Part shown: one piece after another, positions 33,856-42,908 of the stretch | Layout: each line of letters starts with the position of its first letter | Position numbering within the stretch: position 1 is the stretch's first letter | Assembly (NCBI RefSeq): GCF_003732425.1 | Contig: NZ_MOBX01000015.1 | Span: 80,303-144,302, forward strand | Length of the DNA: 64,000 nt | Source of the DNA: Pseudomonas fluorescens | GTDB taxonomy: Bacteria; Pseudomonadota; Gammaproteobacteria; Pseudomonadales; Pseudomonadaceae | Direction: 5' to 3' | The notes under the pieces: generated by a model | Databases searched by the model: none | Told to the model about the DNA's origin: nothing | The model's input: only the letters and a program-made list of their open reading frames with translations | Translations under genes and position numbers: made by a program

Positions 33856-33883
33856 TTTACTTACTACAAGTAATGGGTAGTAT
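33856..33883 (+). promoter_or_regulatory. oprI promoter
   Basis: TTTACT (33856-33861), a 16-base spacer and TAGTAT (33878-33883). The start point would be near 33890, leaving a leader of about 60 bases. Confidence 0.55.
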
Positions 33884-33952
33884 GTACGCCGGCTATTTCC
33901 TCAATCGTGAGGAGACAGCCACTTAATTTGAAAGTCCTTGAAGGGGAACACG

Positions 33953-34204
33953 ATGAACAACGTTCTGAAATTCTCTGCTCTGGCTCTGGCCGCAGTTCTG
34001 GCTACCGGTTGCAGCAGCGCATCGAAAGAAACCGAAGCACGTCTGACCGCTACTGAAGACGCAGCTGCTCGCTCCCAGGCTCGTGCAGACGAAGCTTACC
34101 GTAAAGCTGATGAAGCTCTGGCTGCTGCTCAAAAAGCACAACAGACTGCTGACGAAGCTAACGAGCGTGCTCTGCGCATGCTGGACAAAGCTAGCCGCAA
34201 GTAA
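33953..34204 (+). CDS. oprI: major outer-membrane lipoprotein OprI
   Basis: The lipoprotein of 83 residues has a signal peptide and lipobox LATGCSSAS (acylated Cys at 20). The mature part is an Ala-rich heptad-repeat helix that trimerises like E. coli Lpp, and it ends in Lys (DKASRK), the residue that in Lpp is joined to peptidoglycan. The codon choice is strongly biased, as in highly expressed genes. AAGGGGA precedes ATG 33953. The convergent neighbour is an L,D-transpeptidase, the enzyme class that makes the Lpp-peptidoglycan bond. Confidence 0.97.
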   Translation: MNNVLKFSALALAAVLATGCSSASKETEARLTATEDAAARSQARADEAYRKADEALAAAQKAQQTADEANERALRMLDKASRK

Positions 34205-34226
34205 TAATCCTTCGGGATTGTTATCG

Positions 34227-34257
34227 AGCCGACCCGATTTTTCGGGTCGGCTTTTTT
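34227..34257 (+). terminator. oprI terminator
   Basis: AGCCGACCCGA / TCGGGTCGGCT stem with a TTTT loop and a run of six T. Confidence 0.95.
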
Positions 34258-34282
34258 ATGCCTGATGCTTTTGCCCGGGCAA

Positions 34283-34318
34283 TAAAAAACCCGCCGACGC
34301 TTCACGCATCGGCGGGTT
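34283..34318 (-). terminator. terminator of the L,D-transpeptidase gene
   Basis: AACCCGCCGA / TCGGCGGGTT stem. On the minus strand it is followed by TTTT and ATT, just past the transpeptidase stop. Confidence 0.88.
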
Positions 34319-34330
34319 CTGCCCTCCGAC

Positions 34331-35302
34331 TTACTGCTGCAAGTCGATCGGTGTATTCGAGACCATCGGCGCCGAGGTATTCGGTGTGCCGATTTCCGTA
34401 GGCAGGCCATCTTCGGCCGCGACCACATCGCGCACCACATCCCAGTTCACGCGCAGATTGCTGGTGACGTCTTCACGCTTGAGCATCGCGTTGATCACCG
34501 CAGTGTGCTTGTCGACCACCGACGGGTTGCCCTTGTCGTCGATCGGCGTGTGCGCTTCCAGATAAACCTTGCCGCCACTGCTGCCGAACTTGTAGGCATC
34601 GTTGAGGATGCGCACCGACGTGCCTACCGGCACCATGCTGGCCATTTCCAGCACGTTGTTGTTGAACATGCGGAAGCAGCCGTGGCTGGTGCGCATGCCG
34701 ATACCGAATTTCTTGTTCGAACCGTGGATCAGGTACCCCGGCGTGCCCAGGGTGAACTTGAACGGGCCTAATGGATTGTCTGGGCCGGCCGGCACGACGT
34801 TTGGCAGGGGATCTCCATCCGCAGCGTGTTCAGCCTTGATCGACGCAGGAGGCGTCCAGGTCGGGTTTGGCGTCTTGGCGATGATCGAAGTGTGCGCGAT
34901 TGGCGACCCCCAACCCTCACGACCGATACCCAGCGGGAACGTGTACACCACGTTGCGGCCTTTCGGGAAATAGTAGAGGCGGTATTCGGCGAGGTTGATG
35001 ACGATGCCTTCACGCGGGCCCGGCGGCAGAATGAAACGGGTCGGCAAGACGATTTCGGTGCCGGCCCCCGGCAACCAGGCATCGACGCCCGGGTTGGCCG
35101 CGACCATCTCCGAGTAGCCCAGATCGTACTTCGTGCCGAGATCGGCAAAGGTGTCTTCGTACTTGGCTTTGATCACCTGCACCTGACCGATGATGTCTTC
35201 ACCGGGTGGTGGCAGGGGAAACTCCAATGCAGCAACGGGACCGGCCACACACAGGGCGGCAAGTGACAGGCAGCGGGTGACGGCAGGAAAGCGCGGCAAC
35301 AT
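34331..35302 (-). CDS. LysM-L,D-transpeptidase (ErfK/YbiS family)
   Basis: The protein of 323 residues has a signal peptide (about 1-25, ending VAA-L), a LysM-like segment (TKYDLGYSEMVAANPGVD) and a YkuD catalytic domain with HGSNKKFGIGM and the active-site SHGCFRMFN. Such enzymes cross-link peptidoglycan by 3-3 bonds or attach Lpp-type lipoproteins to it. Convergence with oprI suggests the second role, which is inference. AAGGA lies 8 bases before ATG 35302; the frame continues upstream without support. Confidence 0.92.
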   Translation of the reverse strand: MLPRFPAVTRCLSLAALCVAGPVAALEFPLPPPGEDIIGQVQVIKAKYEDTFADLGTKYDLGYSEMVAANPGVDAWLPGAGTEIVLPTRFILPPGPREGIVINLAEYRLYYFPKGRNVVYTFPLGIGREGWGSPIAHTSIIAKTPNPTWTPPASIKAEHAADGDPLPNVVPAGPDNPLGPFKFTLGTPGYLIHGSNKKFGIGMRTSHGCFRMFNNNVLEMASMVPVGTSVRILNDAYKFGSSGGKVYLEAHTPIDDKGNPSVVDKHTAVINAMLKREDVTSNLRVNWDVVRDVVAAEDGLPTEIGTPNTSAPMVSNTPIDLQQ

Positions 35303-35403
35303 CCGGAAAATCCTTCGCATGATCAACAAGGGTATAAGGGCGCGATTGTACACCGCGCTTTGAATATTCGGGGAGATGGCCCGATAGGCAGGCAAACTCT
35401 TCA

Positions 35404-35450
35404 TGCAGGAGCTGCCGAAGGCTCGGGCCGTGACCGGACGATCTTTTTGA
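35404..35450. repeat. degenerate type B REP remnant
   Basis: A single diverged copy: GCAGGAGCTGCCGAAGGCT is recognisable on the left and CGATCTTTTT about 20 bases on, with no inverted partner. Confidence 0.5.
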
Positions 35451-35452
35451 CT

Positions 35453-35746
35453 TTAAAGCTCGAAACGCAGCTCTGGCCAGATTGGCGAGGTGCCGCGCTT
35501 CTGCGATTCCAGAATCGCCCGGCACAGCGAACACAAGCGCTGATCCTGAAACACCCGGCGATCCACACTCGACCAGCGCGGCTGCGCCGGCAGCAGACTG
35601 CCGCACAGGGTGCGATCGGCCGAGCCACCGAGTTCGAGCTGACGGGTCACCAGATGCACCCGCACTTCCTGGCAGGCGAACAGATCCAGCTGCTCGTCAG
35701 GCTCGATCAGTTGGTAGGCAAACAGGGACCAGGCAGAACGCGACAT
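35453..35746 (-). CDS. small conserved-looking hypothetical protein with a CxxC motif
   Basis: This 97-residue protein begins MSRSAWSLFAYQLIEPDEQ and carries four cysteines: CQEV, TLCGS and a CSLC near the end (RLCSLCRAILESQKRG). The CSLC could bind metal with one of the others. No membrane segment or signal is visible. GGAG lies about 7 bases before ATG 35746. It stands alone between the transpeptidase and tesA, all on the minus strand. I do not recognise a family. Confidence 0.7.
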   Translation of the reverse strand: MSRSAWSLFAYQLIEPDEQLDLFACQEVRVHLVTRQLELGGSADRTLCGSLLPAQPRWSSVDRRVFQDQRLCSLCRAILESQKRGTSPIWPELRFEL

Positions 35747-35803
35747 CGGGGGCTCCAAATAAGGGGGCGCCACATTAGCCGAAAGCCTGCCACTAGAAAA
35801 GCC

Positions 35804-36409
35804 TCATAACAGCGGTTTTAGCGTCGGCCAGACATTTTCCAGCAACTTGCCCTGAGCCCCGGCCGCCGGGTGCAGACCATCGGCCTGCATCAGGTCCGGA
35901 TGACCGCCGACGCCGTCGAGGAAAAACGGCACCAGCGGGATCTTTTTATCGTCGGCGAGTTTGCCGTAGACCTCGGCGAAGGCATCGGTGTAACGCTTGC
36001 CGTAATTAGGCGGCAGCTGCATGCCGAGCAGCAGCACCTTGGCCCCGCTCTGACGAGAGCTGTCGATCATCGAGGCAAGATTTTGTTGCAATTGAGTTGG
36101 CGGCATTCCGCGCAAGCCGTCGTTGCCGCCCAGTTCGAGGATCACCAGTTCCGGCTTATGCTCTGCAAGCAGCGCAGGCAGCCGTGCCTGGCCTCCGGCA
36201 CTGGTGTCGCCGCTGATGGAGGCATTGACCACTTTGTCGTCGAAACCCTCCTGTTTGAGCCGTTGTTCGAGCAACGATACCCATCCCAAGCGGGTATCCA
36301 GTCCGAAACCGGCGCTGATACTATCGCCAACGATCAGGACAGTACCCGCCGCTGCGTTCTGGGCCATGCACATCAAGGCCAGGCCAGCACTCAAAAACCA
36401 CACACGCAT
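35804..36409 (-). CDS. tesA: TesA-type SGNH lysophospholipase/arylesterase
   Basis: The protein of 201 residues has a signal peptide (AQNAAAG) and the four SGNH blocks: LIVGDSISAGFG (nucleophile Ser), Gly in NASISGDTSAGG, LELGGNDGLRG (Asn) and QADGLHP (catalytic Asp/His). It is a periplasmic multifunctional esterase/thioesterase/protease-I type enzyme. GGAG sits 7 bases before ATG 36409. The divergent ABC gene begins only 10 bases away, the same head-to-head arrangement as E. coli tesA-ybbA. Confidence 0.95.
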   Translation of the reverse strand: MRVWFLSAGLALMCMAQNAAAGTVLIVGDSISAGFGLDTRLGWVSLLEQRLKQEGFDDKVVNASISGDTSAGGQARLPALLAEHKPELVILELGGNDGLRGMPPTQLQQNLASMIDSSRQSGAKVLLLGMQLPPNYGKRYTDAFAEVYGKLADDKKIPLVPFFLDGVGGHPDLMQADGLHPAAGAQGKLLENVWPTLKPLL

Positions 36410-36419
36410 CGGATTCTCC

Positions 36420-37103
36420 ATGGGCGCAAGCATTCTCACCGCGAAGAACCTCAGCAAAGTGGTTCCCAGCGCGGAAGGTGAACTGACTATCCTGCACGAA
36501 CTCAGCCTGGAACTGAACAAGGGCGACAGCCTCGCCATCGTCGGCGCGTCCGGTTCGGGTAAATCCACCCTCCTCGGCCTGCTCGCCGGTCTCGATCTTC
36601 CGAGCAGCGGCGAAGTCATCCTCGCCGGTCAGGGCCTGAGCAATCTTGATGAAGACCAGCGTGCACGCATTCGTGCCGAGCATGTTGGCTTCGTCTTCCA
36701 GTCCTTTCAGTTGCTCGACAGCCTCAACGCCCTGGAAAACGTGATGCTGCCGCTGGAACTCGACGGCCGCAAAGATGCCCGTGAGCGTGCGACCGAATTG
36801 CTCCAGCGCGTCGGTCTCGGCCAGCGCCTGACGCATTCACCGCGCCAGCTCTCCGGCGGCGAGCAGCAACGTGTGGCCATTGCCCGCGCCTTCGCTGCCG
36901 AGCCTGACGTGCTCTTCGCCGACGAGCCGACCGGCAACCTCGACAGCCACACCGGCGAGCGCATCAGCGATTTGCTCTTCGAATTGAACAAGGAACGCGG
37001 CACCACCCTGGTGCTGGTGACCCACGACGAACGCCTGGCCCATCGCTGCCGGCGCCTGATCCGTCTTGAAGCCGGGCTGTTGGTCGCCCCTCTGGAGCCT
37101 TGA
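36420..37103 (+). CDS. ABC transporter ATPase, YbbA-like (LolD/MacB class)
   Basis: This 227-residue ATPase has Walker A VGASGSGKSTLL, the Q-loop FVFQSFQLL, signature LSGGEQQRVAIARAF, Walker B DVLFADEPTGN and the H-loop LVTHDERLA. It pairs with the large permease that follows; the stop and the next start overlap by one base (TGATG). The pair belongs to the FtsX-like class, which moves substrates out of the inner membrane rather than through it. The substrate is unknown. Confidence 0.93.
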   Translation: MGASILTAKNLSKVVPSAEGELTILHELSLELNKGDSLAIVGASGSGKSTLLGLLAGLDLPSSGEVILAGQGLSNLDEDQRARIRAEHVGFVFQSFQLLDSLNALENVMLPLELDGRKDARERATELLQRVGLGQRLTHSPRQLSGGEQQRVAIARAFAAEPDVLFADEPTGNLDSHTGERISDLLFELNKERGTTLVLVTHDERLAHRCRRLIRLEAGLLVAPLEP

Positions 37104-39607
37104 TGGCACGTTTGCCGCTGTTGCGTCTGTTCAGTCTCGCCCTGCGTCAACTCATGCGCGATGCCCGCGCCGGGGAATTGCGGGTGCTGTTCTTCGCTTT
37201 GGTTGTGGCGGTGGCGGCAAGTACCGCCATAGGCTACTTCGGCGCCCGTCTGAACGGCGCCATGATGCTGCGCGCGACCGAATTTCTCGGCGCCGATCTG
37301 GTGCTTGAGGGCAGCTCGCCAGCCCGTGAAGAGCAGATCAGGAGTGGCACCGAGCTGCGTCTGAAGCATGCGCAGGTGGTGGAGTTTTCCAGCGTCATCG
37401 CCACCGACAACGGCATTCAATTGTCGAGCATCAAAGCCGTCGACCGCGCCTATCCGCTGCGCGGCGAACTGAAGAGTGCGCCAGCGCCGTTCGCCACCGA
37501 AGAATCAGGTGGCGAACCGCAGCCCGGCGAAGCCTGGGTCGAGGCCCGGCTGTTGACCGCACTGGATCTGAAGATCGGCGACAGCATCGATGTCGGCATG
37601 AAGACACTGAAACTGGCCCGAGTGCTGACGTATGAAGCGGATCGCGCCGGCAACTTCTACAGCCTCACGCCACGGGTCATGATCAACCTCGAAGACCTTG
37701 CCGCCACCGGTGTCGTGCAACCCGGCAGCCGCGTGAGTTATCGCGAACTGTGGCGCGGCGAGCCGCAGGCGCTGGAAACCTATCGACAACTGATCAAACC
37801 CGGGCTCGCCGCGAACCAGCGGATTCAAGACGCCCGCGATGGCAACCGACAGATTGGCGGTGCGCTAGGCAAAGCCGAACGTTATCTGAACATGGCCAGC
37901 CTGGTCGCCGTGTTGTTGGCGGGTGTAGCAGTGGCGTTGTCGGCCAACCGTTTCGCCAGTCGCCGTTTCGACGCCAGTGCCTTGCTGCGCTGCCTCGGTC
38001 TGTCGCGTCGGGAAACCATGGTGCTGTTCAGTTCGCAACTGACCGTGCTCGGCTTGTTCGCCGCGCTCAGCGGGGCTTTGCTTGGCTGGCTCGCGCAGTT
38101 GGGCTTGTTCGCCCTGCTCCATGACTTGCTGCCAACCGATGTCCCGCCGGGCGGTCTGTTTCCAGCCATTGCCGGGATCGGCACCGGGCTGGTCGCATTG
38201 GCCGGTTTCGCCTTGCCGCCGCTGGCCGCATTGGGTCGCGTGCCACCGCTGCGTGTGCTGCGCCGGGACATGCTGCCAATACCGTCGAGCACCTGGATGG
38301 TTTACGGCGCCGCCCTGGGTGCGCTCGGTTTGATCATGTGGCGCCTGAGTCTCGATCTGCTGCTGACATTCGCCCTGCTCGGCGGTGGCGTGGTCGCCGC
38401 GTTGCTTTTGGGCGGCATGCTGCTGTTGCTGCTGCAAAGCCTGCGACGGATGCTCGCCCGTGCTTCGCTGCCATGGCGATTGGGCCTGGGCCAGTTGCTG
38501 CGCCACCCCTTGGCAGCGGCCGGTCAGTCGCTGGCGTTCGGCCTGATTCTGTTGTCGATGGCCTTGATTGCGCTGCTGCGTGGCGAACTGCTCGACACCT
38601 GGCAAAACCAGTTGCCGAAAAACGCGCCGAACTACTTTGCCCTGAATATTCTGCCGGCAGATAAACAAGCGTTCACCGATCACCTGATCAAAGTGTCTGC
38701 GCAAGCCGCGCCACTGTATCCGGTAGTGCCCGGCCGATTGATCAGCATCAATGGCGAAGCCGTGCAGCAAATCGTCAGCAAGGATTCGGCGGGCGACCGT
38801 GCCGTGCAGCGCGATTTGAGCCTGACTTGGGCAGCGGATTTGCCGGCGGGCAACAAGCTCACTGCCGGTGAGTGGTGGAAGGATCAGCCAACCGACGGTG
38901 TTCCCGGCGTATCAGTGGAAGGCAAAGTCGCCGAAAGCCTCAAGCTCAAACTCGGCGATCACATGGTGTTCAGCGTCGGCGGGGTCAATCGTGAAGCGAA
39001 GGTCACCAGCCTGCGCGAGATCAACTGGGATAACTTCCAGCCAAACTTCTTCATGATCTTCCAGCCCGGCACGCTGAAGGATCTGCCAGCGACTTATTTG
39101 ACCAGTTTCTATCTGGCCCCCGGTCATGATCAGCAGATCGTCGAACTGTCGCGAACCTTCCCGGCCGTGACCATTCTTCAGGTCGAGGCGCTGCTGGAGC
39201 AGCTGCGCAGCATCCTTGCCCAAGTCACTTTGGCCGTGGAGTATGTGTTGTTGTTTGTCTTGGCAGCGGGAATGGCAGTGCTGTTTTCAGGCTTGCAGGC
39301 GACACTGGATGAACGCATTCGCCAAGGTGCGCTGTTGCGTGCATTAGGTGCGGAGCGGCAGTTGCTGATCAAGGCGCGGCGTATCGAATTCGGCCTGCTC
39401 GGTGCAGTGAGCGGCTTGCTCGCCGCCATCGGCTCGGAAGTGGTGAGTCTGGTGCTGTATCGCTACGCGTTCGATCTGCCGTGGCACCCGCACCCATGGT
39501 TGCTGGTGCTGCCATTGATTGGCGCGGCGTTGATTGGTGGTGCCGGTGTATTCGGTACGCGCCGGGCACTCAATGCAAGTCCACTGACAGTGTTGCGCGA
39601 GGGTTGA
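37103..39607 (+). CDS. FtsX-type ABC transporter permease, YbbP-like
   Basis: An inner-membrane protein of 834 residues with about ten predicted helices. After an N-terminal helix (LRVLFFALVVAVAAST) and a large periplasmic domain comes an FtsX core (about 265-400), then middle helices, a second periplasmic region (about 505-700) and a final FtsX core (YVLLFVLAAGMAVLFSGLQ). Coupled to the YbbA-like ATPase by a 1-base overlap. YbbP relatives are thought to act on lipids or lipoproteins. Confidence 0.92.
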   Translation: MARLPLLRLFSLALRQLMRDARAGELRVLFFALVVAVAASTAIGYFGARLNGAMMLRATEFLGADLVLEGSSPAREEQIRSGTELRLKHAQVVEFSSVIATDNGIQLSSIKAVDRAYPLRGELKSAPAPFATEESGGEPQPGEAWVEARLLTALDLKIGDSIDVGMKTLKLARVLTYEADRAGNFYSLTPRVMINLEDLAATGVVQPGSRVSYRELWRGEPQALETYRQLIKPGLAANQRIQDARDGNRQIGGALGKAERYLNMASLVAVLLAGVAVALSANRFASRRFDASALLRCLGLSRRETMVLFSSQLTVLGLFAALSGALLGWLAQLGLFALLHDLLPTDVPPGGLFPAIAGIGTGLVALAGFALPPLAALGRVPPLRVLRRDMLPIPSSTWMVYGAALGALGLIMWRLSLDLLLTFALLGGGVVAALLLGGMLLLLLQSLRRMLARASLPWRLGLGQLLRHPLAAAGQSLAFGLILLSMALIALLRGELLDTWQNQLPKNAPNYFALNILPADKQAFTDHLIKVSAQAAPLYPVVPGRLISINGEAVQQIVSKDSAGDRAVQRDLSLTWAADLPAGNKLTAGEWWKDQPTDGVPGVSVEGKVAESLKLKLGDHMVFSVGGVNREAKVTSLREINWDNFQPNFFMIFQPGTLKDLPATYLTSFYLAPGHDQQIVELSRTFPAVTILQVEALLEQLRSILAQVTLAVEYVLLFVLAAGMAVLFSGLQATLDERIRQGALLRALGAERQLLIKARRIEFGLLGAVSGLLAAIGSEVVSLVLYRYAFDLPWHPHPWLLVLPLIGAALIGGAGVFGTRRALNASPLTVLREG

Positions 39608-39641
39608 TAGACTCAAGCGGTCTTAATCACAAGAAGTTGCC

Positions 39642-40139
39642 ATGAGCCGTTATCGCCCTCCCCGCACTGCCGGCACCGCGCTGATCACCCCCGAAGGTGA
39701 AGCGCGGATGCGCGCCGAATTCCATGAGCTGTGGCATGTGCGCCGCCCGCAGGTGACGCAATCGGTCAGCGAGGCGGCGGCTCAGGGTGATCGCTCGGAA
39801 AACGCCGAGTACACCTATGGCAAGAAAATGCTGCGCGAGATCGACAGTCGCGTGCGCTTTCTGACCAAACGTCTGGAAGCTCTGAAAGTCGTCAGCGAAA
39901 AACCCAGTGACCCGAACAAGGTCTACTTCGGCGCCTGGGTGACCATCGAGGACGAAGACGGCAAGCAATCGCGCTATCGCATCGTCGGCCCGGATGAACT
40001 GGATCTGAAACTGGGTCTGATCAGCATCGACTCGCCACTGGCCCGCGCCTTGATCGGCAAGGCACTGGATGCAGAAGTCAGGGTGCAGACGCCAACCGGT
40101 GAGCAGTTCGTTTACATCGTCGCCATCGACTATCCGTGA
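39642..40139 (+). CDS. greB: transcription elongation factor GreB
   Basis: GreB of 165 residues starting MSRYRPPRTAGTALITPEGE. The coiled-coil tip has both catalytic acidic residues (QGDRSENAEYTYGKKM), and the C-terminal domain is FKBP-like (IVGPDELDLKLGLISIDSPLA). It stimulates RNA polymerase to cleave backtracked RNA. It starts 34 bases after the ABC permease and could be its operon partner. Compare the Gre-like protein at 26835. Confidence 0.95.
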   Translation: MSRYRPPRTAGTALITPEGEARMRAEFHELWHVRRPQVTQSVSEAAAQGDRSENAEYTYGKKMLREIDSRVRFLTKRLEALKVVSEKPSDPNKVYFGAWVTIEDEDGKQSRYRIVGPDELDLKLGLISIDSPLARALIGKALDAEVRVQTPTGEQFVYIVAIDYP

Positions 40140-40145
40140 AGCGTA

Positions 40146-40454
40146 TCAACGGCGAGTGATCAGCCCCTGCCGCGCAACGCGGACCAGTTGTTTGATCATC
40201 TCCGGCGCATCTTCCGCGCTCGGCGTCTGAATCACCGCCAGATCAAAACTGTCACTGGCAAAACGCGCCAGCGACTCGCCGTCTTCGACAAACTGGATGA
40301 GGAATGCGGCAGGACCGCCGCTGCGACGTGGCCAGCCATCGAGATAACGCAACAGCGTCGGCTGATGTTTGCCGCCAAGGAGAATTTTCGGGTTGCGTTG
40401 AGTGATATGCGCAGTGATCGGCGCAGGACGTGCTGGAGGGCGTAGTGCATTCAT
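40146..40454 (-). CDS. small hypothetical protein
   Basis: This 102-residue protein starts MNALRPPARPAPITAHITQR and continues PKILLGGKHQPTLLRYLDGW, then QTPSAEDAPEMIKQLVRVAR. Its layout suggests a small alpha/beta domain. A longer frame to 40616 lacks similarity to anything I recognise and has no better binding site. It is convergent with greB (6 bases apart). Function unknown. Confidence 0.68.
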   Translation of the reverse strand: MNALRPPARPAPITAHITQRNPKILLGGKHQPTLLRYLDGWPRRSGGPAAFLIQFVEDGESLARFASDSFDLAVIQTPSAEDAPEMIKQLVRVARQGLITRR

Positions 40455-40656
40455 CGTGTCGTGTCTCTGCCTCAAAAGTCTGCATGGCAGGTGAGAGGCA
40501 ACACCGAACCAGCGCTTTAGCGGTATTTCGAAGCCCTGTTCCGGCTTCTGACGGTAACTATTGAAAGTCACCTGGCGCCCCGCAAGTAGCTGTTTAAATC
40601 GGCGCATGGGCAACATCCTAGAGAACGTGACCGATCAGTGTCAAGAATCAGCCGCA

Positions 40657-40688
40657 ACAAAAAAGGCCCGCACAATGCGGGCCTTTTC
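40657..40688 (-). terminator. doxX terminator
   Basis: GGCCCGCA / TGCGGGCC stem with a CAA loop; on the minus strand it is followed by a run of six T. Confidence 0.92.
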
Positions 40689-40703
40689 CTTGAGCCTGAG
40701 CGT

Positions 40704-41138
40704 TTAACCGGCGATGGCGCGATCCACTGAGAGCTTACCAGCACCTTCGATCAGGACAGCAAGGCTGCCACCGAGCAGGGCCAGAGCGAACTCGTAACCG
40801 TTGTTGGCCATAAACAGACCGTTGCTGATGTGCACGGTGAAGATCGCCACCAGCGACAGGAAGGTCAGACCCAACGCCGCCGGGCGCACCAGCAGGCCGA
40901 TGATCAACGCCAGGCCAGCGAAGAACTCAGTACCGCCCGCCAGCGTCGCCATCAGGTAGCCCGGGTGCAGACCGATGCTGTCCATGTACTGGGCGGTGCC
41001 TGCCAAACCATAACCACCGAACAGACCGAAGAGTTTTTGCGACCCGTGAGCGGCGAAGATCACGCCGACAGCGATGCGCAGAATGGTCAGACCGTAGCCG
41101 GCGCGGGTGAACAGTACTTTGTTGATCAGAGAGCTCAT
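40704..41138 (-). CDS. DoxX-family membrane protein
   Basis: An inner-membrane protein of 144 residues with four hydrophobic helices and the DoxX hallmark FAAHGSQKLFGLFGGYGLAG near residue 28. Members are linked to thiosulfate oxidation or quinone/redox defence, but the biochemical role is not settled. It has its own terminator and an AT-rich upstream gap, so it is a single-gene unit. Confidence 0.9.
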   Translation of the reverse strand: MSSLINKVLFTRAGYGLTILRIAVGVIFAAHGSQKLFGLFGGYGLAGTAQYMDSIGLHPGYLMATLAGGTEFFAGLALIIGLLVRPAALGLTFLSLVAIFTVHISNGLFMANNGYEFALALLGGSLAVLIEGAGKLSVDRAIAG

Positions 41139-41250
41139 GGGGCATTCCTTGTTTTTGCGAGAAGTTGTGAGTGTTGGTTGGCCGCTATATTAATCAGTAA
41201 ATCTCATGTTAAAAGCGCAATTATTCCGCCATAACAATCAGTTTATTAGA

Positions 41251-42672
41251 TCATTTCCGTGAGACGACTTTTTGCGCCCCGGGCTCCAGCGACTCCCGCT
41301 CCCGGTCGAACGCCAAGTAATACTTGTTCACGCTATTAACATAGCTGACCGGCCCCATTCCTACCTGCTCCATGGCGATGCGCTCGACCTGGAAGAACCA
41401 CTGGTTGGGGTTCAGCCCACGTCGCCGGGCTTCAGCGCGCATGCCCTGCACGCGCTCGGGGCCGATGTTGTAGGCCGCCAAGGTGAACGCCATGCGTTCA
41501 CGCTCATTGAGCTTGGGGCTGTTGAAGAACTTGCGACGGATCATCGCCAGGTACTTGGCCCCGGCCTGCACATTCGCATCGAGATTCTGGATGTTGTTGA
41601 CGCCGACGCGCTGAGCAGCGGACGGGGTGATCTGCATCAGCCCGGTCGGGCCACTGCCACTGCGCGCGTTGGGTTGCAGCGCCGATTCCTTGAACGCCAG
41701 CGCGGCCAGATTCAACCAGTCCATGTTCTGCGCGTCGGCATGCTTTTGCAGGGTCGGGCGCAGTTTTTCGAGGCGCTGGCGATCAGCCTTGGCCAATGGA
41801 TAGTGGACTTGATAGAGACGGCGATAGATGCGCAGAAACGCCGCATCTTCATTGGATGGCTTCTTGTAACCGCCGAGAAAGCGATCAATGCTTGCACGCA
41901 GCATTGAGGCGTCGCGGCGTACGAACCAGTACTCCTCGCCCGGCTCGCTGATCATCAGTTGCCGGTCAAAACGCAGCTTCGGCAGAATCTTGCCCCAGCG
42001 CTCGGCGATGGGTTGCTCGACGATGGTCAGGTGAAAAATCCCGCCCTGCACCATCTCCAGCACATCTTCGACGGCCAGGGTCGGATCGACCCATTCGATT
42101 TTGATCGGTGCCAGTTTGTGCAACGCGAGTTTCTGATTGAGTTGACTGACCGCCTCCCCCGCCGCACTGCCGGTGGGCAACGCCAGGGTTTTGCCGGAAA
42201 GCTGCTCGACCTTGGTGTAACGCCGCTCGCCCTTGATCCCGACCAGCACCAGCGGCACGTTGCTGGCGATCGGTTCGCTACTGGCAACCGCATAGCCCGG
42301 TTGCAGCTCAAGCAATTCGCCCGGCGCAACCAGATCACCCTCGCCACGTTGCAAGGCGCCGAGCAATTGATCCTTGGCTTTGGGAATGATCTTGAGGGTG
42401 ATTTCCTGGCCGTCGCGGGCATGGCCATTGAGGTATTGCTCGAAGGCGCGCAGACGATGGTATTCAACGCCGATGGCCTGGCCCTGGACTTCGCCGGAGC
42501 TGTTGCGGCTCTGGTTGACCAGTACGCGCAACACGCGGCTGCTGCGAATCTCGGACAGGTCACGCACCTTGGCTGCCGGCACGGCTTGTAGTGGCCCGGG
42601 CAGGCGCGCGACCGCCGTCATCGGCAGTAGCAGCGAGCCACACAACAGGAGCAAAACCGAGGGACGAACCAT
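41251..42672 (-). CDS. mltF2: MltF-like lytic transglycosylase with SBP3 domain
   Basis: This 473-residue periplasmic protein has a signal peptide (to about 22), an amino-acid-binding-protein-like domain (about 45-280) and a C-terminal SLT domain with the catalytic Glu in LAALAFKESALQPNAR, followed by SGPTGLMQITPSAAQRVG. It cleaves murein to 1,6-anhydro products, perhaps with the binding domain sensing peptidoglycan peptides. It lacks a lipobox. The name follows the second MltF paralogue of P. aeruginosa, judged by neighbourhood. GGAG lies 5 bases before ATG 42672. Confidence 0.85.
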   Translation of the reverse strand: MVRPSVLLLLCGSLLLPMTAVARLPGPLQAVPAAKVRDLSEIRSSRVLRVLVNQSRNSSGEVQGQAIGVEYHRLRAFEQYLNGHARDGQEITLKIIPKAKDQLLGALQRGEGDLVAPGELLELQPGYAVASSEPIASNVPLVLVGIKGERRYTKVEQLSGKTLALPTGSAAGEAVSQLNQKLALHKLAPIKIEWVDPTLAVEDVLEMVQGGIFHLTIVEQPIAERWGKILPKLRFDRQLMISEPGEEYWFVRRDASMLRASIDRFLGGYKKPSNEDAAFLRIYRRLYQVHYPLAKADRQRLEKLRPTLQKHADAQNMDWLNLAALAFKESALQPNARSGSGPTGLMQITPSAAQRVGVNNIQNLDANVQAGAKYLAMIRRKFFNSPKLNERERMAFTLAAYNIGPERVQGMRAEARRRGLNPNQWFFQVERIAMEQVGMGPVSYVNSVNKYYLAFDRERESLEPGAQKVVSRK

Positions 42673-42908
42673 CCACTCTCCGGAAAGAATACGGGGCGAT
42701 TTCATCGTTAAAAGATCGAAATCACCGACGAAAACAGAGCGCCATGAGCGCTGGCAACGTGCGAGAGACTGGCACAGTAATGGCACTTCTACCAAACCGG
42801 TCTGCGTCGCGGCATCAACAGACAGCTATAACTCGTTGTAGTTCTTGGCTTTTCTTATGAATCTACAGCTCTGGTATGCTTTCCGGCCTTCGGCCCGAGG
42901 TAGCAACC

